From positions 62,001 to 126,000 of the forward strand of contig NZ_JBEQCS010000006.1 in assembly GCF_046054195.1 (NCBI RefSeq): a DNA stretch of 64,000 nucleotides, given 5' to 3'. A model generated the notes under the pieces. That model did not search any database, was not told the origin of the DNA, and worked only from the letters and a program-made list of their open reading frames with translations. This DNA is from Celerinatantimonas sp046054195. Lineage in GTDB: Bacteria > Pseudomonadota > Gammaproteobacteria > Enterobacterales > Celerinatantimonadaceae. Both the position numbers and the translations under genes were made by a program. This document shows positions 23,782-31,090 of this stretch, piece after piece (position 1 is the stretch's first letter; each line of letters begins with the position of its first letter).

Positions 23782-24450
23782 ATGAACACGCATCCAATGC
23801 TATTTAATTCAGCCATGGTAAACGCTCTGCTCCGTGGCGATAAAACTCAAACTCGGCGCATCATGAAGCCACAACCTTTTGATGTTGATAGCTGCGATGG
23901 GGTTGCGCTGCTAAGTGAATCGAACTCAGAAGAAAGCAAACTCATTGGGCAAGCGCCATTTATTCCACCATTTGGCAATGAGGGCGATCTGATTTGGGTT
24001 CGGGAGACTTTCCAAGGGCCACTCTTTGATCAGGAATTAGAAAGCCAATACATCGAAAACAAATCCCAGTTTAAAACGCCTGAATATTGTGTCTACGCAG
24101 CAACTGATCCAAAACCTGATTTCTACGATGTAAATTCAGAAAAAACAGTTTGCCGATGGCGCCCATCGATTCACATGCCTCGTTGGGCATCGCGTTTAAC
24201 ACTGCGTATCACCGATGTGCATATTGAACACTTACAGGATATTAGTGAACAGGATGCCATTGCAGAAGGCTGTGATAACGCTAAGAGTGAAGCCACAGAG
24301 GCTATAGGCTGGTATGAAAAGCCGTGTAGGGCTTTTCGCAGAGTTTGGGAATCAACAGGCGCTGATTGGAATGCAAACCCATGGGTTTGGGTTTATCAAT
24401 TCGAAGTCATTCTTGCCAATGTAGATACACTAATTAAGGAGGCCGCATGA
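23782..24450 (+). CDS. ASCH/morphology-type phage protein, unrecognised
   Basis: The ATG at 23782 (MNTHPMLFNSAMVNALLRGDKTQTRR) with AAAGGA upstream gives 222 residues; the open frame before it overlaps the previous gene. The opening MLFNxxMVxALLxGxKTQTRR and LIWVRETF followed by a long RLTLRITDVHIEHLQDISEQDA pattern is widely seen in phage proteins with an ASCH-like fold. A nucleic-acid-binding role is plausible, but the function is unknown. Confidence 0.6.
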   Translation: MNTHPMLFNSAMVNALLRGDKTQTRRIMKPQPFDVDSCDGVALLSESNSEESKLIGQAPFIPPFGNEGDLIWVRETFQGPLFDQELESQYIENKSQFKTPEYCVYAATDPKPDFYDVNSEKTVCRWRPSIHMPRWASRLTLRITDVHIEHLQDISEQDAIAEGCDNAKSEATEAIGWYEKPCRAFRRVWESTGADWNANPWVWVYQFEVILANVDTLIKEAA

Positions 24451-24671
24451 CTACGCCAGCAGATATGACAATGCTCAACCCCGAAGAGATCGCCGAACTC
24501 ACAGGTTCTAGTCGGGCAAACCTGCAAATTGAGATCCTTTCACGTAATGGGATCTATCATATTGTTGATCGCAACGGGAAGCCGAAACTCACCTGGTACC
24601 ATGTGAATCACCCCAGAGCGATGCTCCCAAGCGAAGATGTACCAGATTTTAGCGCTATGGATGCAATGTAA
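24447..24671 (+). CDS. DUF4224-type protein before integrase (excisionase candidate)
   Basis: A 74-residue protein (TMLNPEEIAELTGSSRANLQIEILSRNGI, then a WYHVNHPRAML segment). DUF4224 proteins nearly always lie directly upstream of phage integrases, as here, and have a winged-helix-like core resembling excisionases. Its ATG overlaps the previous stop by 4 nt, and the integrase starts 3 nt after its stop. Excisionase activity is inferred from position. Confidence 0.65.
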   Translation: MTTPADMTMLNPEEIAELTGSSRANLQIEILSRNGIYHIVDRNGKPKLTWYHVNHPRAMLPSEDVPDFSAMDAM

Positions 24672-24674
24672 GTT

Positions 24675-25691
24675 ATGCCAAGAAAGAGAACTAACCCGCA
24701 GGATTACGCATTACCTAAGCGGGTCTACAAAGGCCGCAGCGCCTATGAATGGCACCCCGCAAGTGGTGGTGCCATTCGTTTATGTGCCTTAGATCAGCCC
24801 ATTCATGAAGTTTGGCGCGCATATGAAGAGAAAGTAAAAGAATCCGACAAGGCAAGCACGGTTCAGCACTTAGTAAATAGCTTTTTCCAAAGTGCTGACT
24901 TTCAGGAACTGGCCACAGAAACCCGCAAAGATTACCGCAAGTACGCCAAAAAGGTTTTGCCTGTCTTTGGCAAAATGAATGTTAATAAAGTTAAGCCCGA
25001 ACATGTGCGTCTGTATATGGATAAACGAGGCTTACAATCACGCACACAAGCGAACCGTGAACATGCTTTCTTCTCACGCTGCTTTCGCTTTGGCTACGAA
25101 CGTGGGCTTTGTAAAAGCAACCCATGCAAAGGCGTTCGTAAATTTAAAGAAAAAGGTCGTAAACGTTATATCACCGATATCGAATATAACGCGCTATACA
25201 AAGCGGCGGATCCTGTTATTCAGGTCGCCATGGAACTTGCTTATTTATGTTGTGCTCGTCAGGGCGATATTTTAGCCATGCGAACTAGCCAGATCTTAGA
25301 GGATGGAATTTTCATTGCGCAGGGGAAAACAGGCGTTGAGCAGATCAAAGAGTGGTCCCCTCGCCTGCACAAAGCCATTGCTTTATCAAAACGACTCACA
25401 GATAAACCAGGCGTTGTTTCAACATTCGTAGTTTGCCAAGCCGATGGCAGCCGTTTTACCCGAGATGGATTTAGTAGCCGGTGGCGCAAAACACGCAGTA
25501 AAGTTCGTGAAAAAACAGGTTTACCGATGGATTTCACCTTCCATGACCTCAAAGCAAAAGGTATTTCTGACCTTGATGGAACGCTTCAGGAGAAACAAGA
25601 AATATCTGGTCATAAAGACATTCGGCAGACCGCAAGATACGACCGCAAAGTCCATAAAGTACGCGCAGTAGATTCAAAGAAATCTAAATAA
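24675..25691 (+). CDS. Phage tyrosine integrase
   Basis: A 338-residue recombinase. The N-terminal part (about residues 60-145) carries a SAM-like core-binding domain. The catalytic domain shows Arg195 (CCARQGDIL), Lys218, His290 (FHDLKAKG), His313 (SGHKDIRQ) and Tyr322 (ARYDRK). The position of the second Arg in HxxR is occupied by Lys293, a substitution I associate with one integrase subgroup. The gene reads toward tRNA-Leu, whose 3' end is the likely attachment site. It is probably expressed from the pL-like promoter. Confidence 0.93.
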   Translation: MPRKRTNPQDYALPKRVYKGRSAYEWHPASGGAIRLCALDQPIHEVWRAYEEKVKESDKASTVQHLVNSFFQSADFQELATETRKDYRKYAKKVLPVFGKMNVNKVKPEHVRLYMDKRGLQSRTQANREHAFFSRCFRFGYERGLCKSNPCKGVRKFKEKGRKRYITDIEYNALYKAADPVIQVAMELAYLCCARQGDILAMRTSQILEDGIFIAQGKTGVEQIKEWSPRLHKAIALSKRLTDKPGVVSTFVVCQADGSRFTRDGFSSRWRKTRSKVREKTGLPMDFTFHDLKAKGISDLDGTLQEKQEISGHKDIRQTARYDRKVHKVRAVDSKKSK

Positions 25692-25768
25692 TATTAGGAA
25701 AAATATTAGGAAAACGACGTTTTAAAGCGTAATTTAGAAAGTTCTAATGGAATGTTCAGCTAGGAAAA
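25691..25768 (+). repeat. Integrase-proximal direct repeats (candidate arm-type att sites)
   Basis: The 12-mer ATATTAGGAAAA is present twice, head to tail, at 25691-25702 and 25703-25714. Its TAGGAAAA part occurs a third time at 25761-25768. The cluster lies between the integrase stop and the tRNA-Leu 3' end, where arm-type integrase-binding sites are expected. The crossover core itself probably overlaps the tRNA 3' end. Confidence 0.5.
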
Positions 25769-25792
25769 GCTTTAAGAATCAAAAAGAAGGAG

Positions 25793-25879
25793 TGGTGCCC
25801 GGGGCCGGACTTGAACCGGCACGAACTTGCGTTCGAGGGATTTTAAATCCCTTGTGTCTACCTATTTCACCACCCGGGC
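25793..25879 (-). tRNA. tRNA-Leu(UAA)
   Basis: An 87-nt cloverleaf with encoded CCA. The acceptor stem GCCCGGG pairs with CCCGGGC, and the anticodon loop reads TTTAAAA with anticodon TAA. It has a long variable arm and the T-loop GTTCAAGTC. The 3' end faces the integrase, so this is the prophage insertion site. The gene remains complete, so the phage core restores it. Confidence 0.95.
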
Positions 25880-25894
25880 GATACCAAATTTTTA

Positions 25895-25968
25895 TGGAGG
25901 CGGGTCCCGGAGTCGAACCGAGGTACACGGATTTGCAATCCGCTGCATAGCCACTCTGCCAACCCGCC
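25895..25968 (-). tRNA. tRNA-Cys(GCA)
   Basis: A 74-nt cloverleaf. The acceptor stem starts GGCGGGT, the anticodon in GGATTGCAAATCC is GCA, the T-loop is GTTCGACTC and the end CCTCCA includes encoded CCA. It lies between tRNA-Gly and tRNA-Leu, in the common gammaproteobacterial Gly-Cys-Leu cluster after pgsA. Confidence 0.95.
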
Positions 25969-25982
25969 TTCATTTGTTATCT

Positions 25983-26058
25983 TGGAGCGGCACACGAGGT
26001 TCGAACTCGTGACCTCGACCTTGGCAAGGTCGCGCTCTACCAACTGAGCTAGTGCCGC
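25983..26058 (-). tRNA. tRNA-Gly(GCC)
   Basis: A 76-nt cloverleaf. The acceptor is GCGGCAC, the D-arm is AGCTCAGTTGGTAGAGC, the anticodon in GACCTTGCCAAGGTC is GCC, the T-loop is GTTCGAACC and CCA is encoded. It is the first tRNA after pgsA. Confidence 0.95.
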
Positions 26059-26196
26059 TTTGTTTGATAACTTATCGACTTAGCTTCGCTTTAAGTGCTT
26101 GCCCCGTCGATGTGCTGTGCATTTTAGCGAGGTTATTTTTATCGTCAACAAGAAATTTCAAACTTTTTGTCTGTTCGCCTGAAAAACAGCCAAATT

Positions 26197-26769
26197 TTAT
26201 AAATTTCCACCAATATTGCTTTTCTTTTGTCCAGTTAGGAATGGCCAAGCAGCTCGCAAGTATGAAACCATCGACCAAATCGTAAGCACAACAGCAATAT
26301 ATAACAAAACTTTCGAAGCACTTACCATCCATGGCTGATATTGCCACAATAATCCGGTAATCGCTGTCATTTGTGCAGCAGTTTTATATTTTCCTAATTT
26401 ACTGACAGCAACACTCGCTCTGCTACCTAATTCTGCCATCCACTCTCTAAGGGCCGAAATCACCACCTCACGGCCAATAACGACCATAGCAGGCAGACTT
26501 ATCCAGATCGAGTCATAATGCTCTACAAGCACCACTAAGGTGGTTGTAACCATCACTTTATCAGCGACTGGATCTAAAAATGCGCCAAAAGGTGATGTTT
26601 GCTTTAAACGCCTCGCTAAAAATCCATCAAAATAATCCGTTACCGCAGCGACTACAAAAATTGCTGCTGAGGCAAAATAAGCCCAGTGAACAGGTATGTA
26701 AAACGCGACAAGAAAGAACGGAATTAAAAACAGACGAAAAACAGTTAATATATTTGGAATTGTATTCAT
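26197..26769 (-). CDS. pgsA: CDP-diacylglycerol-glycerol-3-phosphate 3-phosphatidyltransferase
   Basis: A 190-residue membrane enzyme that forms phosphatidylglycerophosphate, the committed step to phosphatidylglycerol and cardiolipin. The CDP-alcohol phosphatidyltransferase signature is complete: D48-G49-x2-A52-R53 ... G62-x3-D66-x3-D70 (DGFLARRLKQTSPFGAFLDP). About five transmembrane segments are visible, and the N-terminus (MNTIPNILTVFRLFLIPFFL) is typical. It follows uvrC by 46 nt and precedes the tRNA cluster, as in related bacteria. Confidence 0.95.
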   Translation of the reverse strand: MNTIPNILTVFRLFLIPFFLVAFYIPVHWAYFASAAIFVVAAVTDYFDGFLARRLKQTSPFGAFLDPVADKVMVTTTLVVLVEHYDSIWISLPAMVVIGREVVISALREWMAELGSRASVAVSKLGKYKTAAQMTAITGLLWQYQPWMVSASKVLLYIAVVLTIWSMVSYLRAAWPFLTGQKKSNIGGNL

Positions 26770-26815
26770 ACGGATGTCGTTCTTATAACAATTGCTTTAT
26801 GTTGCCTGTTTGCGG

Positions 26816-28639
26816 CTATTCTTGCAATCGATCAACGATAGTTTGTGCGAGAGTTTTGCTAATCCCTGGCACTTTAGCTAATTCATCGGCACTGGCGCGT
26901 CTAACCTCTTGTATTCCACCCATAAATTTAAGAATACTTTGGCGACGTTTTGCACCAATTCCCGGTATCTCTTCAAGAAAACTATGCTGGCGCGCTTTAT
27001 CCCGACGGTTTCGATGCCCGGTAATCGCAAAGCGATGGCTTTCGTCACGAATATACTGAATCAAGTGCAAGGCGCTCTCATGCTTTTCAAGATGCACAGG
27101 GCGCTGCGCTCGACCAATGAGGAGTGTCTCAAGACCAGGCTTGCGGGTAACCCCTTTGGCGACGCCAACCACCAATGGTTCATTGGCAAGCTGCAACTCA
27201 TCTAGAGCTGCAAAAGCGGTGCTTAACTGCCCTTTCCCGCCATCAATAAATAGAATATCAGGCATATCAGCATCATCAGTTTGTTTGCCATAACGACGTT
27301 TTAAAGCTTGCGCCATGGCTGCATAGTCATCGCCACCGGTAATACCATCAATATTAAAGCGTCGATACGCGCTTTTTTTCGGCCCGTCTTGATCAAATAC
27401 CACGCAAGAAGCGACCGTGCGTTCGCCTTGGGTATGGCTGATATCAAAACATTCCATACGCCGAATAGGCTCGGAACGGTCCAAAAATCGCTGCAGTGCG
27501 GCCAAACGAGTCGCCGCTGTCGATGCTTCAAGAAGCTTACTGGTAACCGCATTTTGGGCATTATCATTAGCAAGTTTTAGCAGCCGAACTTTTTCGCCCC
27601 GAGTTGGTTTGTGGATCTGAACTTGATGACTGGCTCGTTCAGTTAAAGCTTGCTGCAAAACCTGCCATTCCTCATCGTGATAGCCAACTAAAATTTCTTT
27701 GGGTAACTGACCATCACGCTGCTGAGCAAGATAATACTGGCTAACAAATCCTTGCAATACTTCGTGTAACTCAGTGTCTTTAGGTACTTTGGGATAATAA
27801 CTGCGACTTCCCAATAATTTGCCGTCGCGAAATAGCATCAAATGAACACTGGCGATGCCATTGCGATAGTCAAAGCCGACAACATCGGTTTGGGCAGCAT
27901 TGGTTCCTGAAACCCATTGCTGCTCTTGAACCCGGCGCAATGCTTGGATTTGATCTCGAAAGCTTGCCGCTTTTTCAAACTCGAGCTGATTACTAGCCTG
28001 CTCCATTTCATGGACCAAGCGTTCAATCACTTCATCGCCTTTACCGGATAGAAACAATGCTACTAAATCAGTTTGCTTTTGGTAATCTTCATCGCTGACT
28101 TTAGCGCAGCAAGGGCCGCTGCATCGACCAATCTGATATTGCAGGCAAGGACGGGTTCGATTGGCATATTCGCTATCACTGCATTGGCGAATAGGAAAGG
28201 TCTTTTGTAATAGAATGAGACTTTCACGCACTGATTTACCACTGGGATAAGGGCCAAAATATTTACCCTTTGCCCGCTTATGGCCGCGGTGCAGTGCTAA
28301 ACGAGGATGACGGTGATCGCTTAAAAGAATATAGGGGTAGGATTTGTCATCGCGCAGGACAACATTATAACGAGGCCGATATTTCTTGATCAGATTATGT
28401 TCAAGAATTAAGGCTTCCGTCTCGCTATTGGTGATAGTTGTTTCAATATAAGCTATCTGCCGCACCAAAGCTGCTGTCTTTGGACGGTCAACACGCTTAC
28501 GAAAATAACTCGACAAACGCTTTTTTAAGGACTTTGCCTTACCGACATAAATAACCTTATCGAGGCTATCATACATCCGATAGACGCCAGGCAGTGCTGG
28601 CGTCCTATTTAAAAACGCTGCAGAATCAAACTCGCTCAT
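26816..28639 (-). CDS. uvrC: Excinuclease ABC subunit C
   Basis: A 607-residue protein. The GIY-YIG domain is at the N-terminus (GVYRMYDSLDKVIYVGKAK, with KSLKKRLSSYF). The Cys-rich region is CLQYQIGRCSGPC, then a UVR motif and a C-terminal RNase-H-like endonuclease (ECFDISHTQGERTVAS, FIDGGKGQL). The end holds tandem helix-hairpin-helix motifs (EIPGIGAKRRQSILKFMGG and AKVPGISKTLAQTIVDRL). It makes both incisions around DNA lesions bound by UvrAB. It starts directly after the response-regulator stop. Confidence 0.97.
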   Translation of the reverse strand: MSEFDSAAFLNRTPALPGVYRMYDSLDKVIYVGKAKSLKKRLSSYFRKRVDRPKTAALVRQIAYIETTITNSETEALILEHNLIKKYRPRYNVVLRDDKSYPYILLSDHRHPRLALHRGHKRAKGKYFGPYPSGKSVRESLILLQKTFPIRQCSDSEYANRTRPCLQYQIGRCSGPCCAKVSDEDYQKQTDLVALFLSGKGDEVIERLVHEMEQASNQLEFEKAASFRDQIQALRRVQEQQWVSGTNAAQTDVVGFDYRNGIASVHLMLFRDGKLLGSRSYYPKVPKDTELHEVLQGFVSQYYLAQQRDGQLPKEILVGYHDEEWQVLQQALTERASHQVQIHKPTRGEKVRLLKLANDNAQNAVTSKLLEASTAATRLAALQRFLDRSEPIRRMECFDISHTQGERTVASCVVFDQDGPKKSAYRRFNIDGITGGDDYAAMAQALKRRYGKQTDDADMPDILFIDGGKGQLSTAFAALDELQLANEPLVVGVAKGVTRKPGLETLLIGRAQRPVHLEKHESALHLIQYIRDESHRFAITGHRNRRDKARQHSFLEEIPGIGAKRRQSILKFMGGIQEVRRASADELAKVPGISKTLAQTIVDRLQE

Positions 28640-29284
28640 CTACAATTTTTCGGCGTCTAAAATACCATGACGAATTGCTAAATGAGTTAACTCAACATCA
28701 CCACTGATATTTAATTTATTAAATAATCGATAGCGATAACTATTCACCGTTTTTGAACTTAAGTTCAATTGCTCAGAAATATCGGTTACACGCACCCCTT
28801 TGGTAATCATCAACATGATCTGCAGCTCTCTTTCAGAAAGCTGAGAAAAAGGATTCTCACTATCAGAGGAAAATGAACTAAGGGCTACTTGCTGCGCAAT
28901 CTGTGGTGACAAATATCGTTGCCCACAGCTTACCGTCCGAATTGCGTTGAGCATTTCATCCGGTGCAGCACCTTTTGTTAAATAACCAAATGCCCCAGCT
29001 TGCATCACTTTGCTAGGAAACGGATTTTCTGTATGAACGGTTAAGACCACAATTCGTGTATCGGGATCATAACGAAGGATTTTCCGAGTCGCTTCCAAGC
29101 CTCCGATCCCTGGCATATTCATATCCATGAGCATGACATCAGCATGGTTCTGGCGTGACCATTGGACCGCCTGTTCCCCGCTTTCTGCCTCGCCAACGAC
29201 TTTCATCCCTCGTGCATCTTCTATAATGCGACGAATCCCTGTGCGCACCAATTCGTGATCATCAACTAGATATACGGTAATCAA
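28640..29284 (-). CDS. uvrY: Response regulator UvrY/GacA (FixJ/NarL type)
   Basis: A 214-residue protein. The receiver domain has the acidic pocket DD at 8-9, the phosphorylated Asp54 (VMLMDMNMPG), and TVH/K sites (VVLTVHTEN, YLTKGAAPDE). The C-terminal LuxR-type helix-turn-helix is LSERELQIMLMITKGVRVTDISEQLNLSSKTVNSYRYRLF. It starts at a TTG with GGAG 8 nt upstream. With BarA it would control CsrB/C-type small RNAs and hence carbon storage, motility and virulence switches. It is co-transcribed with uvrC. Confidence 0.93.
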   Translation of the reverse strand: MITVYLVDDHELVRTGIRRIIEDARGMKVVGEAESGEQAVQWSRQNHADVMLMDMNMPGIGGLEATRKILRYDPDTRIVVLTVHTENPFPSKVMQAGAFGYLTKGAAPDEMLNAIRTVSCGQRYLSPQIAQQVALSSFSSDSENPFSQLSERELQIMLMITKGVRVTDISEQLNLSSKTVNSYRYRLFNKLNISGDVELTHLAIRHGILDAEKL

Positions 29285-29637
29285 GCGTACTTCTCCGCAC
29301 AGTAAAATTATCTTGTTAGACCAAATATGGATTACTTGGCAATTTTAGTATTCCTATAGCTGTCAATGATGATACAGAACAACATTATCAAAAAATTCTG
29401 TCAGCTTTTTAGGATATCGACAATGATATTATCAAGCTTTAGGCAACATCGCGACTAAAACAGGCCTTTATATATGAAATCCTTTATGTCTGTATAAACT
29501 CTTGTTCATTACCTCACAAAAATGCAAACCATCATATAAAAAGAGGACTTATAGGCACGAAGAAGTCTTAAGTAGAAAGAAATTATCATTTCAGGAAATG
29601 GATTAGCAAAAATAAAATTAATTTGCAAGGGGTAAAT
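29285..29637. other. Intergenic region upstream of uvrY
   Basis: No gene is recognised in these 353 AT-rich bases. The leftward uvrY promoter is expected in the right part of the first 120 bases, but I see no clear consensus. Nothing else is evident. Confidence 0.5.
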
Positions 29638-29669
29638 AAAAAGGCCATCACAGATTGTGATGGCCTTTT
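29638..29669. terminator. Bidirectional Rho-independent terminator after tRNA-Ser
   Basis: The inverted repeat AAAGGCCATCACA / TGTGATGGCCTTT has a GAT loop and runs of A and T at both ends. It lies 10 bp from the CCA end of the tRNA-Ser gene. Confidence 0.85.
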
Positions 29670-29678
29670 CAAAATAGA

Positions 29679-29769
29679 TGGCGGAGGAGGAGAGATTCGA
29701 ACTCTCGGTGGGCTATTAACCCACGCCGGTTTTCAAGACCGGTGCATTCAACCGCTCTGCCACCCCTCC
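29679..29769 (-). tRNA. tRNA-Ser(UGA), copy 1
   Basis: A 91-nt class II tRNA with encoded CCA. The acceptor starts GGAGGGG, the anticodon in CGGTCTTGAAAACCG is TGA, and a long variable arm (CGTGGGTTAATAGCCCACC) and the T-loop GTTCGAATC follow. It is identical to the copy 371 bp to the right. Confidence 0.95.
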
Positions 29770-30049
29770 GCAGCAGATGGGGCGCATATTAGCTATTGCC
29801 TTTTAAGTTGTAAACCCCTAAAAAGCGTTTTTCTTAAAAGTTTGGCTTGTTTGGTCTCTTTTTACTCAAAAATACTCAAAAAAGCGATTTATTCAACATT
29901 TCACAAAGTGAAAGCAATTGAGAGTGCTTAGGATTAACGACGAAAAGAACAAGAATAGGCGAACTAGCTAAAAAGCCATAAACAATACAAAAATGTTTGC
30001 TAAAGAATTAATTTAAAGGTGATTACTAGGAGAAAAACAAGAAGAGAAA

Positions 30050-30140
30050 TGGCGGAGGAGGAGAGATTCGAACTCTCGGTGGGCTATTAACCCACGCCGG
30101 TTTTCAAGACCGGTGCATTCAACCGCTCTGCCACCCCTCC
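30050..30140 (-). tRNA. tRNA-Ser(UGA), copy 2
   Basis: The same 91-nt sequence as copy 1, including the flanking few bases on both sides. The spacer between the two is unrelated AT-rich DNA without a visible terminator for this copy, so both may be in one leftward transcript ending at the terminator 29638-29669. It is next to yccA, as the serT gene is in enterobacteria. Confidence 0.95.
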
Positions 30141-30371
30141 GCAGCGGGAACGAATAATACCGATAACTAGCATAAACGCAACTATTTTTTACGTCATTTT
30201 ATTCAACCGCTCATTTTTACGTCAAAACACTTGATAGTTGGGAACTTCATCCACATATTTATCTCTAAGAAGTAAGTCGTGACAAGTTTTTAGTCCAATA
30301 GCTGTTATATTCATTTGGATAAATATGTATACTGGGTTAAATGCTTGAGTAATCAAGAGTGAGGAAACTCT

Positions 30372-31031
30372 ATGAACCAATATCGCAGTGTTGACTACAG
30401 CTCCGTAGGCGTACGGACCAATGTAAATAAAGTCTTACGTAACACCTATATGCTGTTAGCTTTAACATTGGCTTTTTCAGCCGTTGTTGCAGGCGCCGCA
30501 GCTGTATACATGTTACCGCCTCCAGGCATCATCATTACGTTAGTTGGATTCTATGGCCTATTGTTTGCTGTAGAAAAAACTAAAAATAGTGCGGCCGGGC
30601 TGGTTTTTGTCTTTTTGCTAACTGGCTTTATGGGCTATACGTTAGGGCCAATTATTAACCTGCTCCTTAAAACTGGTGGGACGCAAATTCTAATGACCGC
30701 TTTTGGCGGCACCGCGCTCACGTTCTTTGCACTATCAGCTTATGTGCTGATTACACGTAAAGATATGTCATTCTTAGGCGGAATGATGACAGCAGGTTTC
30801 TTTGTCATTTTGGCATTGTTTGTAGCTAGTTTATTCTTGCATATGCCAATTTTATACTTAGTATTAAGTGGCCTGTTTATCCTGTTTTCTTCAGGCGCTA
30901 TCCTGATGAAAACAAGTGAAATCATTCACGGTGGCGAAACGAATTATATTTCGGCTACAGTGACTATTTTCGTCTCTTTGTACAATATTTTTGTAAGCCT
31001 GCTCAATATCTTAATGGCAGCTCGAGACTAG
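30372..31031 (+). CDS. yccA: Bax inhibitor-1/YccA family membrane protein
   Basis: A 219-residue protein with about seven transmembrane segments (TYMLLALTLAFSAVVAGAA ... GLLFAVEKTKNSAAGLVFVF ... YISATVTIFVSLYNIFVSLL). The C-terminal acidic/polar pattern is typical of the BI-1 fold. In E. coli, YccA interacts with the FtsH protease and protects SecYEG. The start has GAGGAAACTCT upstream, within a short hairpin. A terminator follows, then yccS and tusE. Confidence 0.9.
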   Translation: MNQYRSVDYSSVGVRTNVNKVLRNTYMLLALTLAFSAVVAGAAAVYMLPPPGIIITLVGFYGLLFAVEKTKNSAAGLVFVFLLTGFMGYTLGPIINLLLKTGGTQILMTAFGGTALTFFALSAYVLITRKDMSFLGGMMTAGFFVILALFVASLFLHMPILYLVLSGLFILFSSGAILMKTSEIIHGGETNYISATVTIFVSLYNIFVSLLNILMAARD

Positions 31032-31051
31032 TCACATATCGTTTATAGTTT

Positions 31052-31077
31052 AAACGCCCCTTCTGGGGCGTTTTTTT
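31052..31077 (+). terminator. Rho-independent terminator after yccA
   Basis: AAACGCCCC, loop TTCT, GGGGCGTTT and seven T. It lies 20 bp after the yccA stop and 14 bp before the yccS start. Confidence 0.9.
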
Positions 31078-31090
31078 ATCTCTTAAGTTT

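Larger units (their letters stand above)
1..25792. mobile_element. Prophage (right-hand part), integrated at tRNA-Leu
   Basis: A contiguous set of phage genes covers the left 25.7 kb: terminase, portal, capsid, baseplate, lysis, replication, CI/Cro switch and tyrosine integrase. The integrase gene ends about 100 bp from the 3' end of a tRNA-Leu gene, which is the usual geometry for integration into a tRNA. The left end is cut by the window, so sheath, tube, tape-measure and the second attachment site are not seen. Head genes are of lambda type and baseplate genes of P2 type, which suggests a mosaic myovirus. All recognised structural genes look open, so the element may be intact, but I cannot judge completeness. 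Confidence 0.95.

Noticed and set aside
25747..26012. Open frames across the tRNA-Leu/Cys/Gly cluster
   Set aside because: They only translate tRNA sequence.
29623..29931. Plus-strand open frame of 102 codons over tRNA-Ser
   Set aside because: It reads through the terminator and tRNA on the wrong strand.
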